DNA from: Gemmatimonadota bacterium
Lineage (GTDB): Bacteria; Gemmatimonadota; Gemmatimonadetes; Longimicrobiales; Gaopeijiaceae
NCBI GenBank assembly: GCA_040882465.1
Contig: JBBEBG010000003.1
Span: 1-44,885 of the forward strand
Direction: 5' to 3'
DNA: 44,885 bases
Of the stretch, positions 18,291 through 27,455 are shown piece by piece. The translations under genes and the position numbers were made by a program. The notes beneath the pieces are model-generated. The model made no database searches. It saw nothing but the letters and a program-made list of their open reading frames with translations, and had not been told where the DNA came from. Positions within the stretch are counted from its first letter, which is position 1; each line of letters opens with the position of its first letter.

Positions 18291-20256
18291 ATGGAAGCAG
18301 CTCCCAAGGGGGCTGACCAAGCGCGGCCGGTGTCCACGAGGCCCGCTCCGTCCAACCAGCCTCCAGGAAGCCCGGATTCGTCGGGGGGCCGCGTTCGTGC
18401 GTGCCGCCCTCTGGTGGCGCGCATGGGCCCACCCAACTCAGGTAAGTCCACTCTCTTCAACGCACCTACCGGGCTGCGACAGAAGTTCGCAAACTATCCG
18501 GGGGTCACGGTCGAGAAGAAAGTCGGACGCATCCGGTTAGACGGGGGCCGGGAGATCGATCTCGTCGACCTCCCCGGCATTCACGGATCCTCGGGACGCA
18601 CTCCGGACGAGCGGATCACTCGCGACGTTTTGGAGGGACGCGGGACCGACATGGGCGTGCCGGACGCACTGATCCTGATCGTGGACCTGAAGCGCTTCGA
18701 GCAGCATACGATGCTCTGTGAGCCGCTTCTGCAGCGGGGCATCCCGGTTCAGCTCGTCCTGAACATGACGGACGAGCTGGAAAGGCGCGGTGGCACCATC
18801 GAGCACCAACGCGTCGCGGACCAGCTGGGAGTCAGCGTCGTGCGGGCCTCGATTCGGTCGGGCCAGGGCCTCTCCGAAGTCCGCGACTTTCTCAGCGAGC
18901 TCGTTGATCGCGACTCCTTCCCAGAGCGCACCCTTCGCGCGGTACACGGTACCGCACACTACCCATGGTGGACCTCTTCACCGAGCGACGACGGCGTGTC
19001 CACGAGCTGGCACTCCGCGCGGGGTAGCGTCCGCCCGGCCCCTCGAGATTGCAGGAGCGATCAGATGCGCTCTTCCTCCACAGGTTTCTGGGGCCGCTCG
19101 GGTTCCTCGGGGTCGTGCTCTTGGTGTTCCAGGCAATGTTTACCTGGGCCACCCCTCTCATCGACGGCGTTGAGTGGATGGTGGCGACTTTGGGCATGTG
19201 GATCGGTGCGCAGCTCCCGGACTCGTGGTTTCGCTCGCTCCTGATCGATGGGATCTGGGCAGGAGTCGGGTCCGTGATTGTCTTTCTCCCGCAGATTCTA
19301 ATTCTCTTCCTCTTCATCGGTGTTCTTGAGGATTCGGGGTACCTGGCCCGAGCCGCCGTGATCGCGGACCGAATGATGTACCGCGTCGGGCTGCAGGGCC
19401 GCGCCTTTCTCCCCTTACTTTCCGCTTATGCTTGTGCCGTACCGGCGATTCTCGCGGCACGCACGGTGGAGGACGAGCGCGATCGCCTCACGACGATCTT
19501 CGTGACGCCGTTCATGACGTGCTCTGCGTGGCTTCTCGTATACGCGCTACTCATCGCGGCGTTCATCCCCGAGCGCCCCCTGCTCGGCCCGCTTGTTGGG
19601 ACACGATGCGCGACACTCCTCGGACTCTATGCCTTGGGCATTGTTGCCGCGGTCGGGACCGCTTTGCTGCTCCGGCGGACGATTCTTCGAGGCCCGCCCT
19701 CGACCTTCGTCATGGAGTTGCCGTCGTACCGCGTTCCCTCCCTCCGCTCTCTCGGTCTCCGGCTGCTCGACAGGCGCAAGGTCTTCCTGCGAAGGGCCGG
19801 ACGGGTCATCCTCGCCGTCACCGTCGCACTCTGGTTCCTCACGCAGATTCCCCGCGTCGACGGATCTCGCCCTCCGATCGCGGAAAGCGCACTCGGCCGG
19901 GCGGGGCAGATGATCGAGCTGGTCATTCGCCCCCTCGGGTTCAACTGGAAGGTGGGATTGGGGATCGTCTCTTCACTCGCGGCTCGCGAGGTCATCGTCG
20001 GGACGCTCGGCACGATCCACGGAATTGAGGACGCGCGCGCGAGGTCCCTCGAGCTCCAAGACGCGCTCAAGGCGGATCTCGACCTTGGTGGGGCCGTGGG
20101 GCTCTACTCGTCTTCTTTGCTTTCGCGCTCCAGTGCATGTCCACGGTCGCCGTGATGCGCCGGGAGATTGCGGGCTGGCGGTGGCCCGCTCTGCAGTTTG
20201 GGTACATGCTGGCCCCCGCTTACATGGGAGCATTCGTGGCAAACTGGCTCATCTGA
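18291..20256 (+). pseudogene. feoB: Ferrous iron transporter FeoB, broken by two frameshifts and a stop
   Basis: The G domain is recognisable in frame 3: GPPNSGKSTLFN (G1), GVTVEKK (G2), DLPGIHGSS (G3, normally DLPGTYSL) and NMTD (G4). The frame then shifts near 18925-18960 into frame 2 (RYRTLPMVDLFTERRRRVHE), which meets TAG at 19025-19027. It continues through the membrane core (FLGPLGFLGVVLLVFQAMF, EDSGYLARAAVIADRMM, LAAREVIVGTLGT), and a second shift near 20095-20115 moves the conserved end (FALQCMSTVAVMRRE, QFGYMLAPAYMGAF) into frame 1, ending TGA at 20254-20256. Intact FeoB would be a GTP-gated Fe(II) permease. No feoA is recognisable. GAGGG precedes the ATG at 18291. Confidence 0.88.
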
Positions 20257-20284
20257 GCCGACGGCTTGCTTCACAGGACTTGCT

Positions 20285-20308
20285 AAGTAAGTAAACGGTT
20301 ACTTACTT
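20285..20308 (+). promoter_or_regulatory. Perfect TetR-type operator palindrome
   Basis: Two perfect 10-base arms, AAGTAAGTAA and TTACTTACTT, flank ACGG, giving a 24-bp dyad that ends 6 bases before the tetR start. Position and symmetry fit a self-repressing TetR operator controlling tetR and the downstream ric gene. Confidence 0.82.
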
Positions 20309-20314
20309 TAGGCC

Positions 20315-20983
20315 ATGAGCCCAGGAACTCGGAAGTCAACGGCGGTGCGCCGAGAGGAGATCGCGAGGGCGGCACTGAAGATCATCGGGATCGAGGGCTT
20401 CAAATCGTTGAGCACGAACCGTCTGGCGCGAGAGGTAGGCCTCACGCCTGGCGCCCTCTTCAGGCACTTCGAATCCCTCGATGCAATTCTGCTGGAGGCG
20501 GTGCGCCACGCCATCAGGCGCGTGGAGTCAACCTTCCCGAGTCGATCCGAGCCAGCCGGTCACCGGCTCTTCAGGTTGGCCGCGGATCGAGTCGATCTGC
20601 TTCGCTCCGATCCCGGCCTCGCCTGGCTTCTTCGCTCGGACCAAGCCCATCTGAGTCTACCGACCCAGGCCGTTGAGGAGCTTCGGGAGGTGATCGGGCG
20701 GTCGAAGCGATATCTGCAGGAAGCCATCCGGGACGGCATCTCCGAGCGAAGCCTTCGCGGCGACCTCGACCCCGACGCCCTCCTCCTCATCGTCATGGGC
20801 ACCATCCATGCCCTCGTGCGCTTGCCCGGCGCCCATGGCGCTGCAGGCGCCAAAGTAAGGACCGGACCAACGGACGTGCTCGCTACGTTGAAGATGATGT
20901 TCGCTCCCGCCACGCCGCATGTGGCAACTCAATCCCGACGACCCCGCGGGAAGCCCGCGATCCGCCGTCCCAACCCGAGGTAA
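20315..20983 (+). CDS. TetR/AcrR-family transcriptional regulator
   Basis: Repressor of 222 residues. The N-terminal helix-turn-helix is about residues 12-58 (REEIARAALKIIGIEGF, then STNRLAREVGLTPGALFRHF), the standard TetR DNA-binding domain. The remainder is a helical ligand-binding domain with no recognisable effector site, and the last 25 residues are basic and Pro-rich. It lies directly behind a 24-bp palindrome and 9 bases before ric, so it most likely represses itself and ric. Many TetR proteins answer hydrophobic ligands; a nitrosative-stress signal is suggested only by the neighbour. Confidence 0.9.
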   Translation: MSPGTRKSTAVRREEIARAALKIIGIEGFKSLSTNRLAREVGLTPGALFRHFESLDAILLEAVRHAIRRVESTFPSRSEPAGHRLFRLAADRVDLLRSDPGLAWLLRSDQAHLSLPTQAVEELREVIGRSKRYLQEAIRDGISERSLRGDLDPDALLLIVMGTIHALVRLPGAHGAAGAKVRTGPTDVLATLKMMFAPATPHVATQSRRPRGKPAIRRPNPR

Positions 20984-20992
20984 TGAAGGACA

Positions 20993-21676
20993 ATGGACAC
21001 TGACACCAATAATCTCGCTGAGGCCAGAGTAGGCCAGCTCGCCGCCGAGTATCCCGCGACAACCCGAGTCTTCGCTCGGTACGGCATCGATTACTGTTGC
21101 GGCGGGGGACGACCCCTTGGGGAGGTTTGTAAGAAGAAGGGGCTCGACCTCGACCAGGTGATTGACGAGGTCCACGCGGAGATTCGGGAGCCCCGCGATC
21201 CGGGTGTGAACTGGGGCGACGCGCCGCTGGTCGATCTCATCGGGCACATCATCCAGACTTACCATGATCCTCTTACCGAGGAGCTTGGGCGCCTGGAGAC
21301 CATGGCGCGCAAAGTCCACAAGGTCCACGGTGAAAGAGACCCGGAGCGGCTCGCCGAGTTGGTGTCCATCGTCCTGAAACTGCGGGCCGAGCTCGAGGAT
21401 CACATGTCGAAGGAAGAGACCGTGCTCTTTCCCATGATCGCGAATGGAGCAGGAGGCGTTGCAGCTTCCCCCATCTCCGTCATGGAGCACGAACACGACG
21501 ATGTAGCCTCGGCGCTTCGCCGCCTCCGTGCGCTTACGGATGATTATGAGGCCCCGGAGGGCGCATGCACGACGTGGCGTGCGCTGTGGCACGGGCTCGC
21601 ATCCCTCGAGAAATCCATGCAGGAGCACATCCACCTCGAGAACAACATTCTCTTTCCGAGGGCCCTGGCCAGCTGA
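20993..21676 (+). CDS. ric: Di-iron iron-sulfur cluster repair protein RIC (ScdA/YtfE)
   Basis: A 227-residue protein that restores iron-sulfur clusters damaged by NO or oxidants. The N-terminal ScdA_N (DUF542) domain has RYGIDYCCGGG with Cys35-Cys36, the family hallmark. The hemerythrin-like domain supplies the di-iron ligands in IGHIIQTYHDPL, LEDHMSKEETVLFPM, MEHEHDD and MQEHIHLENNILFP, all intact. It is the second gene of a tetR-ric pair under a perfect operator. In this window it fits with nitrate respiration and a former nirK, both sources of NO. Confidence 0.95.
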   Translation: MDTDTNNLAEARVGQLAAEYPATTRVFARYGIDYCCGGGRPLGEVCKKKGLDLDQVIDEVHAEIREPRDPGVNWGDAPLVDLIGHIIQTYHDPLTEELGRLETMARKVHKVHGERDPERLAELVSIVLKLRAELEDHMSKEETVLFPMIANGAGGVAASPISVMEHEHDDVASALRRLRALTDDYEAPEGACTTWRALWHGLASLEKSMQEHIHLENNILFPRALAS

Positions 21677-21950
21677 GGAGTTTTCAGGCCGGCGCGATCG
21701 CGGGGAAGAAGTCCCGGTTCGAGTTCGTCGTGGCCTTCCGCCAGGCCCCGAAGCGCCTTTCGGGGTTGACCTCACAGGAAGTGGCACAGGGACGGCCGAT
21801 TCGTGGTGCTGGCCATATTGTGTAGTTCATGGTAAACTTCCATTATATTATGCGCGGAGTACCGCTCCACCGCGATTACGACTGAAGTCCAGCGGTTGAG
21901 GAGACTCTCGACGGGGAAGCCCCATCCGCCGCGGAAAGACGAGGAAATCG
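21677..21950 (+). other. Intergenic region between ric and thiO remnant
   Basis: No gene is evident. An AT-rich patch at about 21820-21855 contains TATATTATG on the plus strand and TATAAT on the minus strand, with an ATGG/CCAT dyad nearby, so a promoter for the thiO remnant is plausible. I searched by eye for a TPP riboswitch core, often found before thi genes, and saw none. Confidence 0.3.
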
Positions 21951-22879
21951 ATGGGACATGCCCCCGGAGTGCGTGGGCGTTCGTTCCGGGCGCGAGTTGT
22001 CGTAGTCGGTGGTGGTCTGGTAGGGTGTTCGATCGCAATCGAGCTCTCTGCGCGAGGCTTCCGAGCGGCCATCGTGGAGGCTACGGGCATGGGGACACGT
22101 GCCAGTGGCGCGGCCGCGGGGATGCTGTCAGCGGGGCACACGCTGGACCCCGATCCCGAGGTTGTGGGATTTGGTCTCCGGAGCGAGGAAATCGTCGAGG
22201 GTTTTGCCCGGCGAATGGAGCGGCTTTCGGGAATGTCGGTCGGATTCCGACGCGATGGGATGCTGATTGCCGACCTGACCCCGTCGACCGCGGAGAGATC
22301 TCCCCGTCTCACTGACGTTTATGCCCGCTGCGGGATCCGGGCGGCGGTCCTGGACTTTCACGAAGCGGTGAAGGTGCATCATGGCCTTTCCCCCGCAGTG
22401 CCGTTCTGGCTTTGGTTTCCGGACGAAGCCCAGGTAGACGCGCAACTCCTTGCTCGATCGCTGAATCCAGCCCTGAGGTCGTCGGGCGTCGAGCTCGTGA
22501 ACGGGCGCCGCGTGACGAGGATTATCCACACCGGTGGACGATTGGAGGGCGTTCGCCTAGAGGACGGCGGAAAGATCCGCGCCGAAGCGATCGTGCTGGC
22601 GCCTGGCGCATGGATCGGAGCGATCGCCGGCCTCCCCCGGGCAATCCCGGTTCGTCCAGTGAAGGGTCAAATCCTAAGACTGGTTTTTCCGGGGCGCCTT
22701 TGCCGACCATCGGTCCCGATCCGGAGCTCGAGGGTCTGTTTTACGCGACCGGCCACGGGCGCAGTGGGATCGTTCTCGCACCGCTCACGGCACACCTCGT
22801 GGCGGACCTCATGGCAGAAGGGATATCCCCCATCCCGTGGGCGCCCTTCAAGATCGATCGCTTTGCATCGGTCGCCTGA
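21951..22879 (+). pseudogene. thiO: Glycine oxidase ThiO remnant (internal deletion and frameshift)
   Basis: The first about 240 codons form the FAD-binding part of a D-amino-acid/glycine oxidase: VVVVGGGLVGCSIAIELSA (dinucleotide fold), SGAAAGMLSAG, and VRPVKGQILRL. Just after this the frame is lost (about 22680-22695). The family C-terminus reappears in another frame as LPTIGPDPELEGLFYATGHG and RSGIVLAPLTA-HLVADL, ending at TGA 22877-22879. The substrate-domain stretch that should lie between them, about 60-70 residues, is missing, so a deletion and not only a sequencing slip is implied. Intact ThiO makes iminoglycine for thiamine thiazole synthesis. No other thi gene is nearby. Confidence 0.8.
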
Positions 22880-23047
22880 GGTGGAAGGAGGTCTTCCCAA
22901 GTCCGGTGCCGTGCAGGCGAATATCGCAGAGGCCGACCCGCCGGTCGGCCAGCTTGCGGTCGGGCATGCACTCCGGCCGATACTGGATGGGCACCTATGC
23001 CACCCCCGCGATGGATCCCATTCCGTGCACTCCCTTAAGCATAGGTT

Positions 23048-24562
23048 ATGAACGCTCTCCTTCTCTCCCCCAAGTTTCCCATCACATTCTGGGGCTTCCA
23101 ACATGCCCTTTCATTCGTGCGGAAACGAGCGGCCTTGCCGCCGCTGGGGCTCCTTACGGTTGCTTCCCTCCTTCCTCACACGTGGGAGAAGCGTCTCGTG
23201 GACCTGAATGTCGAGGACCTGACGCCGGAGGACCTGGAGTGGGCAGACTACGCCTTCCTCGGGGGGATGGCGGTTCAGAGGAAGTCTGCCCTCGACCTCG
23301 TGGCGCGCTGCAGAGCAGCCGGAGTGCCGGTGGTCGCGGGCGGACCCCTTTTCACAAGCGATCCCGGCGATGTCCCGGAGGTGGAACACCTCCTCCTCAA
23401 CGAGGCGGAGCTGACCCTTCCGCGTTTCTTATCCGATCTCGCCAAGGGAACTCCCGCGCGCCTCTATGAGGCATCCGGCTTCGCCGACCTTACGGAAAGT
23501 CCGGTGCCCATGTGGTCACTCGCGAGGCTCGACCGCTACCAGTCCATGAGCGTGCAGTACTCAAGGGGCTGCCCTTACGACTGCGAGTTCTGCAATGTGA
23601 CCGCCCTCTTCGGTCACCGGCCCCGCATCAAGCCCGCGGAACAGGTCGTTGGAGAACTAGACGCATTGCTCGCCGAGGGGTGGCGAGGGCCTGTGTTCTT
23701 CGCGGACGACAACATCATCGGTCACCGGAAAAGCGTTAAGACGGAGCTCCTTCCCGCCCTGATTCGCTGGCAGCGTCTCCGAGGACCGATTCGGTTCTAC
23801 ACACAGGCTTCCGTGAATCTGGCCGATGACGACGGGTTGTTGGAAATGATGGTTGCCGCCGGCTTCGAGTCCGTCTTCGTAGGGATTGAAACCCCGGACG
23901 AAAGGGGGCTTATGGAATCCAACAAGAAGCACAATCTTAACCGAGATCTGATTGGGGACGTGAAGCGAATACATAGGGCCGGGATCCAGGTACAGGGCGG
24001 ATTCATCGTGGGATTCGACAGCGATGATGCCTCCATCTTCGATCGGCAGATCCGGTTCATCCAGGAGAGCGGAATCGTGACTGCCATGGTGGGACTTCTC
24101 CAGGCGCCGCCAGGCACGAGACTCTTCGAGCGACTGAAGCGCGAGGGCCGGCTGCTCGGCCGCATCACCGGGGATAACTCGGATGGAACGTCCAATATTC
24201 TGCCGCTGATGGATGGGCGAACTCTGTGCCAAGGATACCGTCGCATTCTGGAGCACATCTATGCCCCTCAACACTTCTATGAACGCGTCCGGACGTTCTT
24301 ACGGGAGTATCGGCAGCCACCGCTCCGGAAAGCCGGTGGGCAGCCGCGCCTCCTTCCCTTCCTCAGGTCGATCTATCGCTTGGGGATTCGAGGAGAGGAG
24401 AGAGTTCAGTATTGGTTCCTGCTGTTCTCGACGCTCTTCAGCCGACCGCGCCTGCTTCCTACCGCAGTCACGCTCGCCATCTATGGACACCACTTTCGCA
24501 GGGTATCCGAGAGTCTCCTGGGCGAGGCGGCGGTGGCCTCCGCGATGCCCACCGATCGGTAG
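23048..24562 (+). CDS. B12-binding-domain radical SAM protein (DUF4070-type)
   Basis: A 504-residue class B-like radical SAM enzyme. The N-terminal about 140 residues form a Rossmann-like B12-binding domain (PPLGLLTVASLLP, VVAGGPLFTS) without the His of base-off cobalamin proteins. The radical SAM core has C175-x3-C179-x2-C182 (GCPYDCEFCNVTALFG), FFADDNIIG and VFVGIETPDE. The C-terminus resembles DUF4070, shared with hopanoid C-methylases of the HpnP type and many uncharacterised relatives. It stands alone on the plus strand after the thiO remnant; no hopanoid gene is in the window. The ribosome site is weak. Substrate cannot be assigned. Confidence 0.85.
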   Translation: MNALLLSPKFPITFWGFQHALSFVRKRAALPPLGLLTVASLLPHTWEKRLVDLNVEDLTPEDLEWADYAFLGGMAVQRKSALDLVARCRAAGVPVVAGGPLFTSDPGDVPEVEHLLLNEAELTLPRFLSDLAKGTPARLYEASGFADLTESPVPMWSLARLDRYQSMSVQYSRGCPYDCEFCNVTALFGHRPRIKPAEQVVGELDALLAEGWRGPVFFADDNIIGHRKSVKTELLPALIRWQRLRGPIRFYTQASVNLADDDGLLEMMVAAGFESVFVGIETPDERGLMESNKKHNLNRDLIGDVKRIHRAGIQVQGGFIVGFDSDDASIFDRQIRFIQESGIVTAMVGLLQAPPGTRLFERLKREGRLLGRITGDNSDGTSNILPLMDGRTLCQGYRRILEHIYAPQHFYERVRTFLREYRQPPLRKAGGQPRLLPFLRSIYRLGIRGEERVQYWFLLFSTLFSRPRLLPTAVTLAIYGHHFRRVSESLLGEAAVASAMPTDR

Positions 24563-24723
24563 ATCTGTCAGCCGCTGTGGCCCGAAGGGCACTCCTGATT
24601 CGAGGGAATTCCCCCAAGTCCCCCTGGAGGGCAAATCCCACCTTTGTATTGACCTCTTTCGGCCTCCTGGGCAGGTTAAGGAACAGGTTCTAGATATGAT
24701 CATGAGAAAACCGGATAGGTGAG

Positions 24724-25185
24724 ATGGTTTATTCCTCAGCGTGTGAGTACGCCATCCGGGCCGCCACGCACCTGGCTCTCCATAAGGACGAGGATTGGGT
24801 GAGGTTGCGAGACATCTCGCGAGAAGAAGACATTCCGGCACCGTTCCTCTCTTCCATCCTGCAACGACTCGTCATGAGCGGTCTTCTTCGATCCGCCCGC
24901 GGGCCCACGGGCGGTTACTCCCTGGCGCGTCCTCCCGAAGGAATCAGTCTGCACGACATCAAGGCCGCCATCGACGGAACTGCGGAACTCGATGAGTGTG
25001 GCGTGGGACTCGGCAAGTGTTCGGACGATATGCCCTGCCCACTGCACGAGACATGGAAACCAATCCGAGCACAAATCAAGGAGTACCTCCGCCGGACGAC
25101 ACTCCAGGACATGGCCGTGGCCCTCACTGCCAAGCGAGAGATGCTCGCTCGCTCTGGACAACGTCCGGTGGTTCGCAGGCGTTAG
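24724..25185 (+). CDS. Rrf2-family [2Fe-2S]/[4Fe-4S] regulator (NsrR/IscR-like)
   Basis: A 153-residue winged-helix regulator. The opening MVYSSACEYAIRAATHLALH and the wing segment RGPTGGYSLARPPEGISLHDI are typical of Rrf2. Three cysteines in ECGVGLGKCSDDMPCPLH (C-x6-C-x5-C) match the cluster-binding loop of IscR and NsrR, which sense cluster status or NO. The start is close behind AGGTGAG, an unusually short ribosome-site spacing. A possible -10 TATGAT lies about 30 bases upstream. Location between ric and a nitronate monooxygenase gene makes an NO-sensing role likely but unproven. Confidence 0.88.
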   Translation: MVYSSACEYAIRAATHLALHKDEDWVRLRDISREEDIPAPFLSSILQRLVMSGLLRSARGPTGGYSLARPPEGISLHDIKAAIDGTAELDECGVGLGKCSDDMPCPLHETWKPIRAQIKEYLRRTTLQDMAVALTAKREMLARSGQRPVVRRR

Positions 25186-25472
25186 ACAAGTTTTACCCAG
25201 GCCGCGGATCGGGGGACACCCGATTCGGAGGCCGCCGCCCTACATTCGTGGGACTCGAGCCTTTGTCGGAGCCCCGGCTTCGCTTGACCACGAGGAGTGC
25301 TTGTCTTCCCTCCGGTCGAGGACGCGCGGCCCCTCGGACAACCAATCCTTACCTCAGACTCGTGGCCCGGCCGGTTGCCGCGTTTTAAAGAGTAGTTTAT
25401 GATCGTTAATTCGCCTTCATTCCGGTGCCGAGGCCGAGCCTCCTCGGTGTTTCCATGACTGAGGGGCTGTTC
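25186..25472 (+). promoter_or_regulatory. Intergenic region upstream of the nitronate monooxygenase gene
   Basis: No gene seen. Around 25385-25412 the sequence becomes AT-rich with TTTTAAAGAG and TTTATGATCGTTAA. The string TATGATC is shared with the region just upstream of the rrf2 start, so a common Rrf2 site is conceivable. Evidence is only this 7-base match. Confidence 0.25.
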
Positions 25473-27011
25473 ATGGTCGAAGTGATGCCGGTTCCCAGAA
25501 TCATTCAGGGAGGGATGGGCGTTGGAGTCTCCGGGTGGAAGCTGGCGCGGGCAGTTTCGCAGACCGGCCAACTCGGAGTCGTATCCGGAACCCTGATCGA
25601 TACGGTGATGGTGCGGCGACTTCAGGACGGGGATCCGGGGGGCCATGTTCGTCGGGCAATGGCGCGATTCCCTTTCGCAGACGTCGCGGCGGAGGTCTTG
25701 AGGAAATACTTCCGCAGCAAAGGTCGCAGCCCGGGAGAGGGGTATGCGCTCCTCCCGATGTGGACCTACCGGTCTGGCAAGGCCCGAAAGGCGATCAACA
25801 TGCTGGCGGCCTTCGTGGAGGTCTCCCTTTCGAAAGAGGGTCACTGCGGCCAGGTGGGCATGAACCTCCTGACCAAGGTCCAGCTTCCGAACTTGTCGGC
25901 CCTTTACGGCGCGATGCTGGCCGGCGTCGACGTCATTCTGATGGGCGCGGGCATCCCCCGAGAGATCCCGGGGGCGTTGGACCGCCTCGCGGCGCATGAG
26001 CGCGCGTCATTGCGGTTCGATTCGGAGGGAGTCCGATCCCCGGAGACAGCGACACTGGACCTCGACCCCGCCGAGTATTGGAGCGGGCCCCCGCCATTCG
26101 TCGATCGTCCTCGTTTCCTGGCCATCGTAGCGAGCGACACGCTGGCCACCGCCCTCGCGCGAAAGGCGACAGGCCGCGTGGATGGCTTCATCGTCGAACG
26201 CCATGTCTCGGGGGGACACAATGCCCCGCCGCGAAACAAGGGATGGGCCGAGCTTAGCGGTGAGCTGATTTATGATGCCCGCGACGAGGCGGATCTCGAG
26301 AAGCTGGCCGCGCTCGGCTTGCCCTTCTGGCTGGCGGGAGGGATGGGTCGACCCGGATCGCTTTCTCTAGCAGAGCGCCTGGGAGCCGTCGGTATCCAGG
26401 TCGGGACTCTGTTCGCGTACTGCGAGGAGTCCGGGATGGACGAGACGCTCAAGCGCTGCGTGTTGGCCGCGGTGGCACGCGGGGAAGTGGCGGTCCGCAC
26501 CGACTCGAGGGCCTCTCCGACAGGATTCCCCTTCAAGATCGTCGAGTGGCCTGGAGACGGGGTGGCGTCGGGCACACGGGAACGAAGAAAGTGCGACCTG
26601 GGCTACCTGCGCACTCCGTTCCGGAGCGAGGACGGACGGATACAGTACAGATGTCCAGCCGAACCCGTGAATACCTTTGCCAGGAAGGGGGGGCTGGAGG
26701 AAGACACGAAGGGGCGTCGCTGTCTCTGCAATAGCCTGCTGTCTACGATCGGGCTCGCTCAGCTCCACGGCGGTATCCTGGAGCCCCCGCTCGTAACCAG
26801 TGGAGATCAGCTGGAGGAGCTCGGTGTCTTTCTCAACGGCCGAGCGCGTTTCACGGCGGCTCAGGCGGTCGACTACCTGCTATCGTCGAATCCCGCCCGC
26901 ACGCAAGACTCCGAGCATCGGGATGCACAGTTGGAAGGGAGATGGCCGAACGCGACACGATTTCTCCTTTCGGGACCTGGGAATAGCGTATCCGGATTTC
27001 GGGAGGGGTAG
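25473..27011 (+). CDS. Nitronate monooxygenase / 2-nitropropane dioxygenase family flavoprotein
   Basis: FMN-dependent TIM-barrel oxidoreductase, about 512 residues from the ATG at 25473, which has GAGGGG just upstream; an ATG at 25455 is also possible. PRIIQGGMGVGVSGWKLARAV is the family N-terminus, followed by GHCGQVGMNLLTKVQ, DVILMGAGIP, VERHVSGGHNAPP (catalytic-base His region) and FWLAGGMGRPG with GIQVGTLFAYCEESG for phosphate binding. The C-terminal 130 residues hold several Cys (KCDLGYLR, YRCPAEP, CLCNSLL) and belong to the longer subfamily of about 470-500 residues. It would oxidise alkyl nitronates or act as a related flavin oxidoreductase; the nearby nitrogen-oxide genes make nitro-compound detoxification attractive. 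Confidence 0.85.
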   Translation: MVEVMPVPRIIQGGMGVGVSGWKLARAVSQTGQLGVVSGTLIDTVMVRRLQDGDPGGHVRRAMARFPFADVAAEVLRKYFRSKGRSPGEGYALLPMWTYRSGKARKAINMLAAFVEVSLSKEGHCGQVGMNLLTKVQLPNLSALYGAMLAGVDVILMGAGIPREIPGALDRLAAHERASLRFDSEGVRSPETATLDLDPAEYWSGPPPFVDRPRFLAIVASDTLATALARKATGRVDGFIVERHVSGGHNAPPRNKGWAELSGELIYDARDEADLEKLAALGLPFWLAGGMGRPGSLSLAERLGAVGIQVGTLFAYCEESGMDETLKRCVLAAVARGEVAVRTDSRASPTGFPFKIVEWPGDGVASGTRERRKCDLGYLRTPFRSEDGRIQYRCPAEPVNTFARKGGLEEDTKGRRCLCNSLLSTIGLAQLHGGILEPPLVTSGDQLEELGVFLNGRARFTAAQAVDYLLSSNPARTQDSEHRDAQLEGRWPNATRFLLSGPGNSVSGFREG

Positions 27012-27455
27012 ATGGAGCCCGAACGCTTCGAATCGACCTCTCGAACGTCCCGTCCGAGGTCCGGCCCCGTCGGTGAGGCCGAGCTCCCTCAGGGGTAGGG
27101 CCCAGACACCGCGAGTCGCTTGGCGCATTGAGAGGTGTGGGATGGTTCCGGCCGTCGATGCCGATCCCCGCAACCAATCATGGCCATGTACGGGCCCCGA
27201 TAGCCGTTCCAGAAACACCGACCCGACTGGCGAGGGGGCCGGATCTAAAGGTCGCCCCGCGCACCCACCGTGGAGCTCGACTCAACGCGAACGATCCGTC
27301 GAACGAAGGTATTGCATAGTTGTTAGTCTTAAATTACTTTTTGTTAGACCTCGGGAGCATCCGACTGGTTTTGGAGACCCGGCGAGCTTTCGAGGTCCAT
27401 AGCTCGCCCGAAGGGTAGGCTGGCTTTCACTCGGATGGGAGAGGAGGGACATGCC
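27012..27455 (+). promoter_or_regulatory. Intergenic region with a paired direct repeat in an AT-rich promoter
   Basis: About 440 bases without a convincing gene. At 27320-27328 and 27341-27349 the 9-mers TTGTTAGTC and TTGTTAGAC recur with a 21-base period (two helical turns) inside an AT-rich stretch about 110-135 bases before the next start. This could be a regulator site or a -35/-10 pair. GTCT and AGAC also form a small dyad. Confidence 0.35.

Noticed and set aside
21677-21950. TPP riboswitch upstream of the thiO remnant
   Set aside because: None of the conserved thi-box strings could be found by eye.
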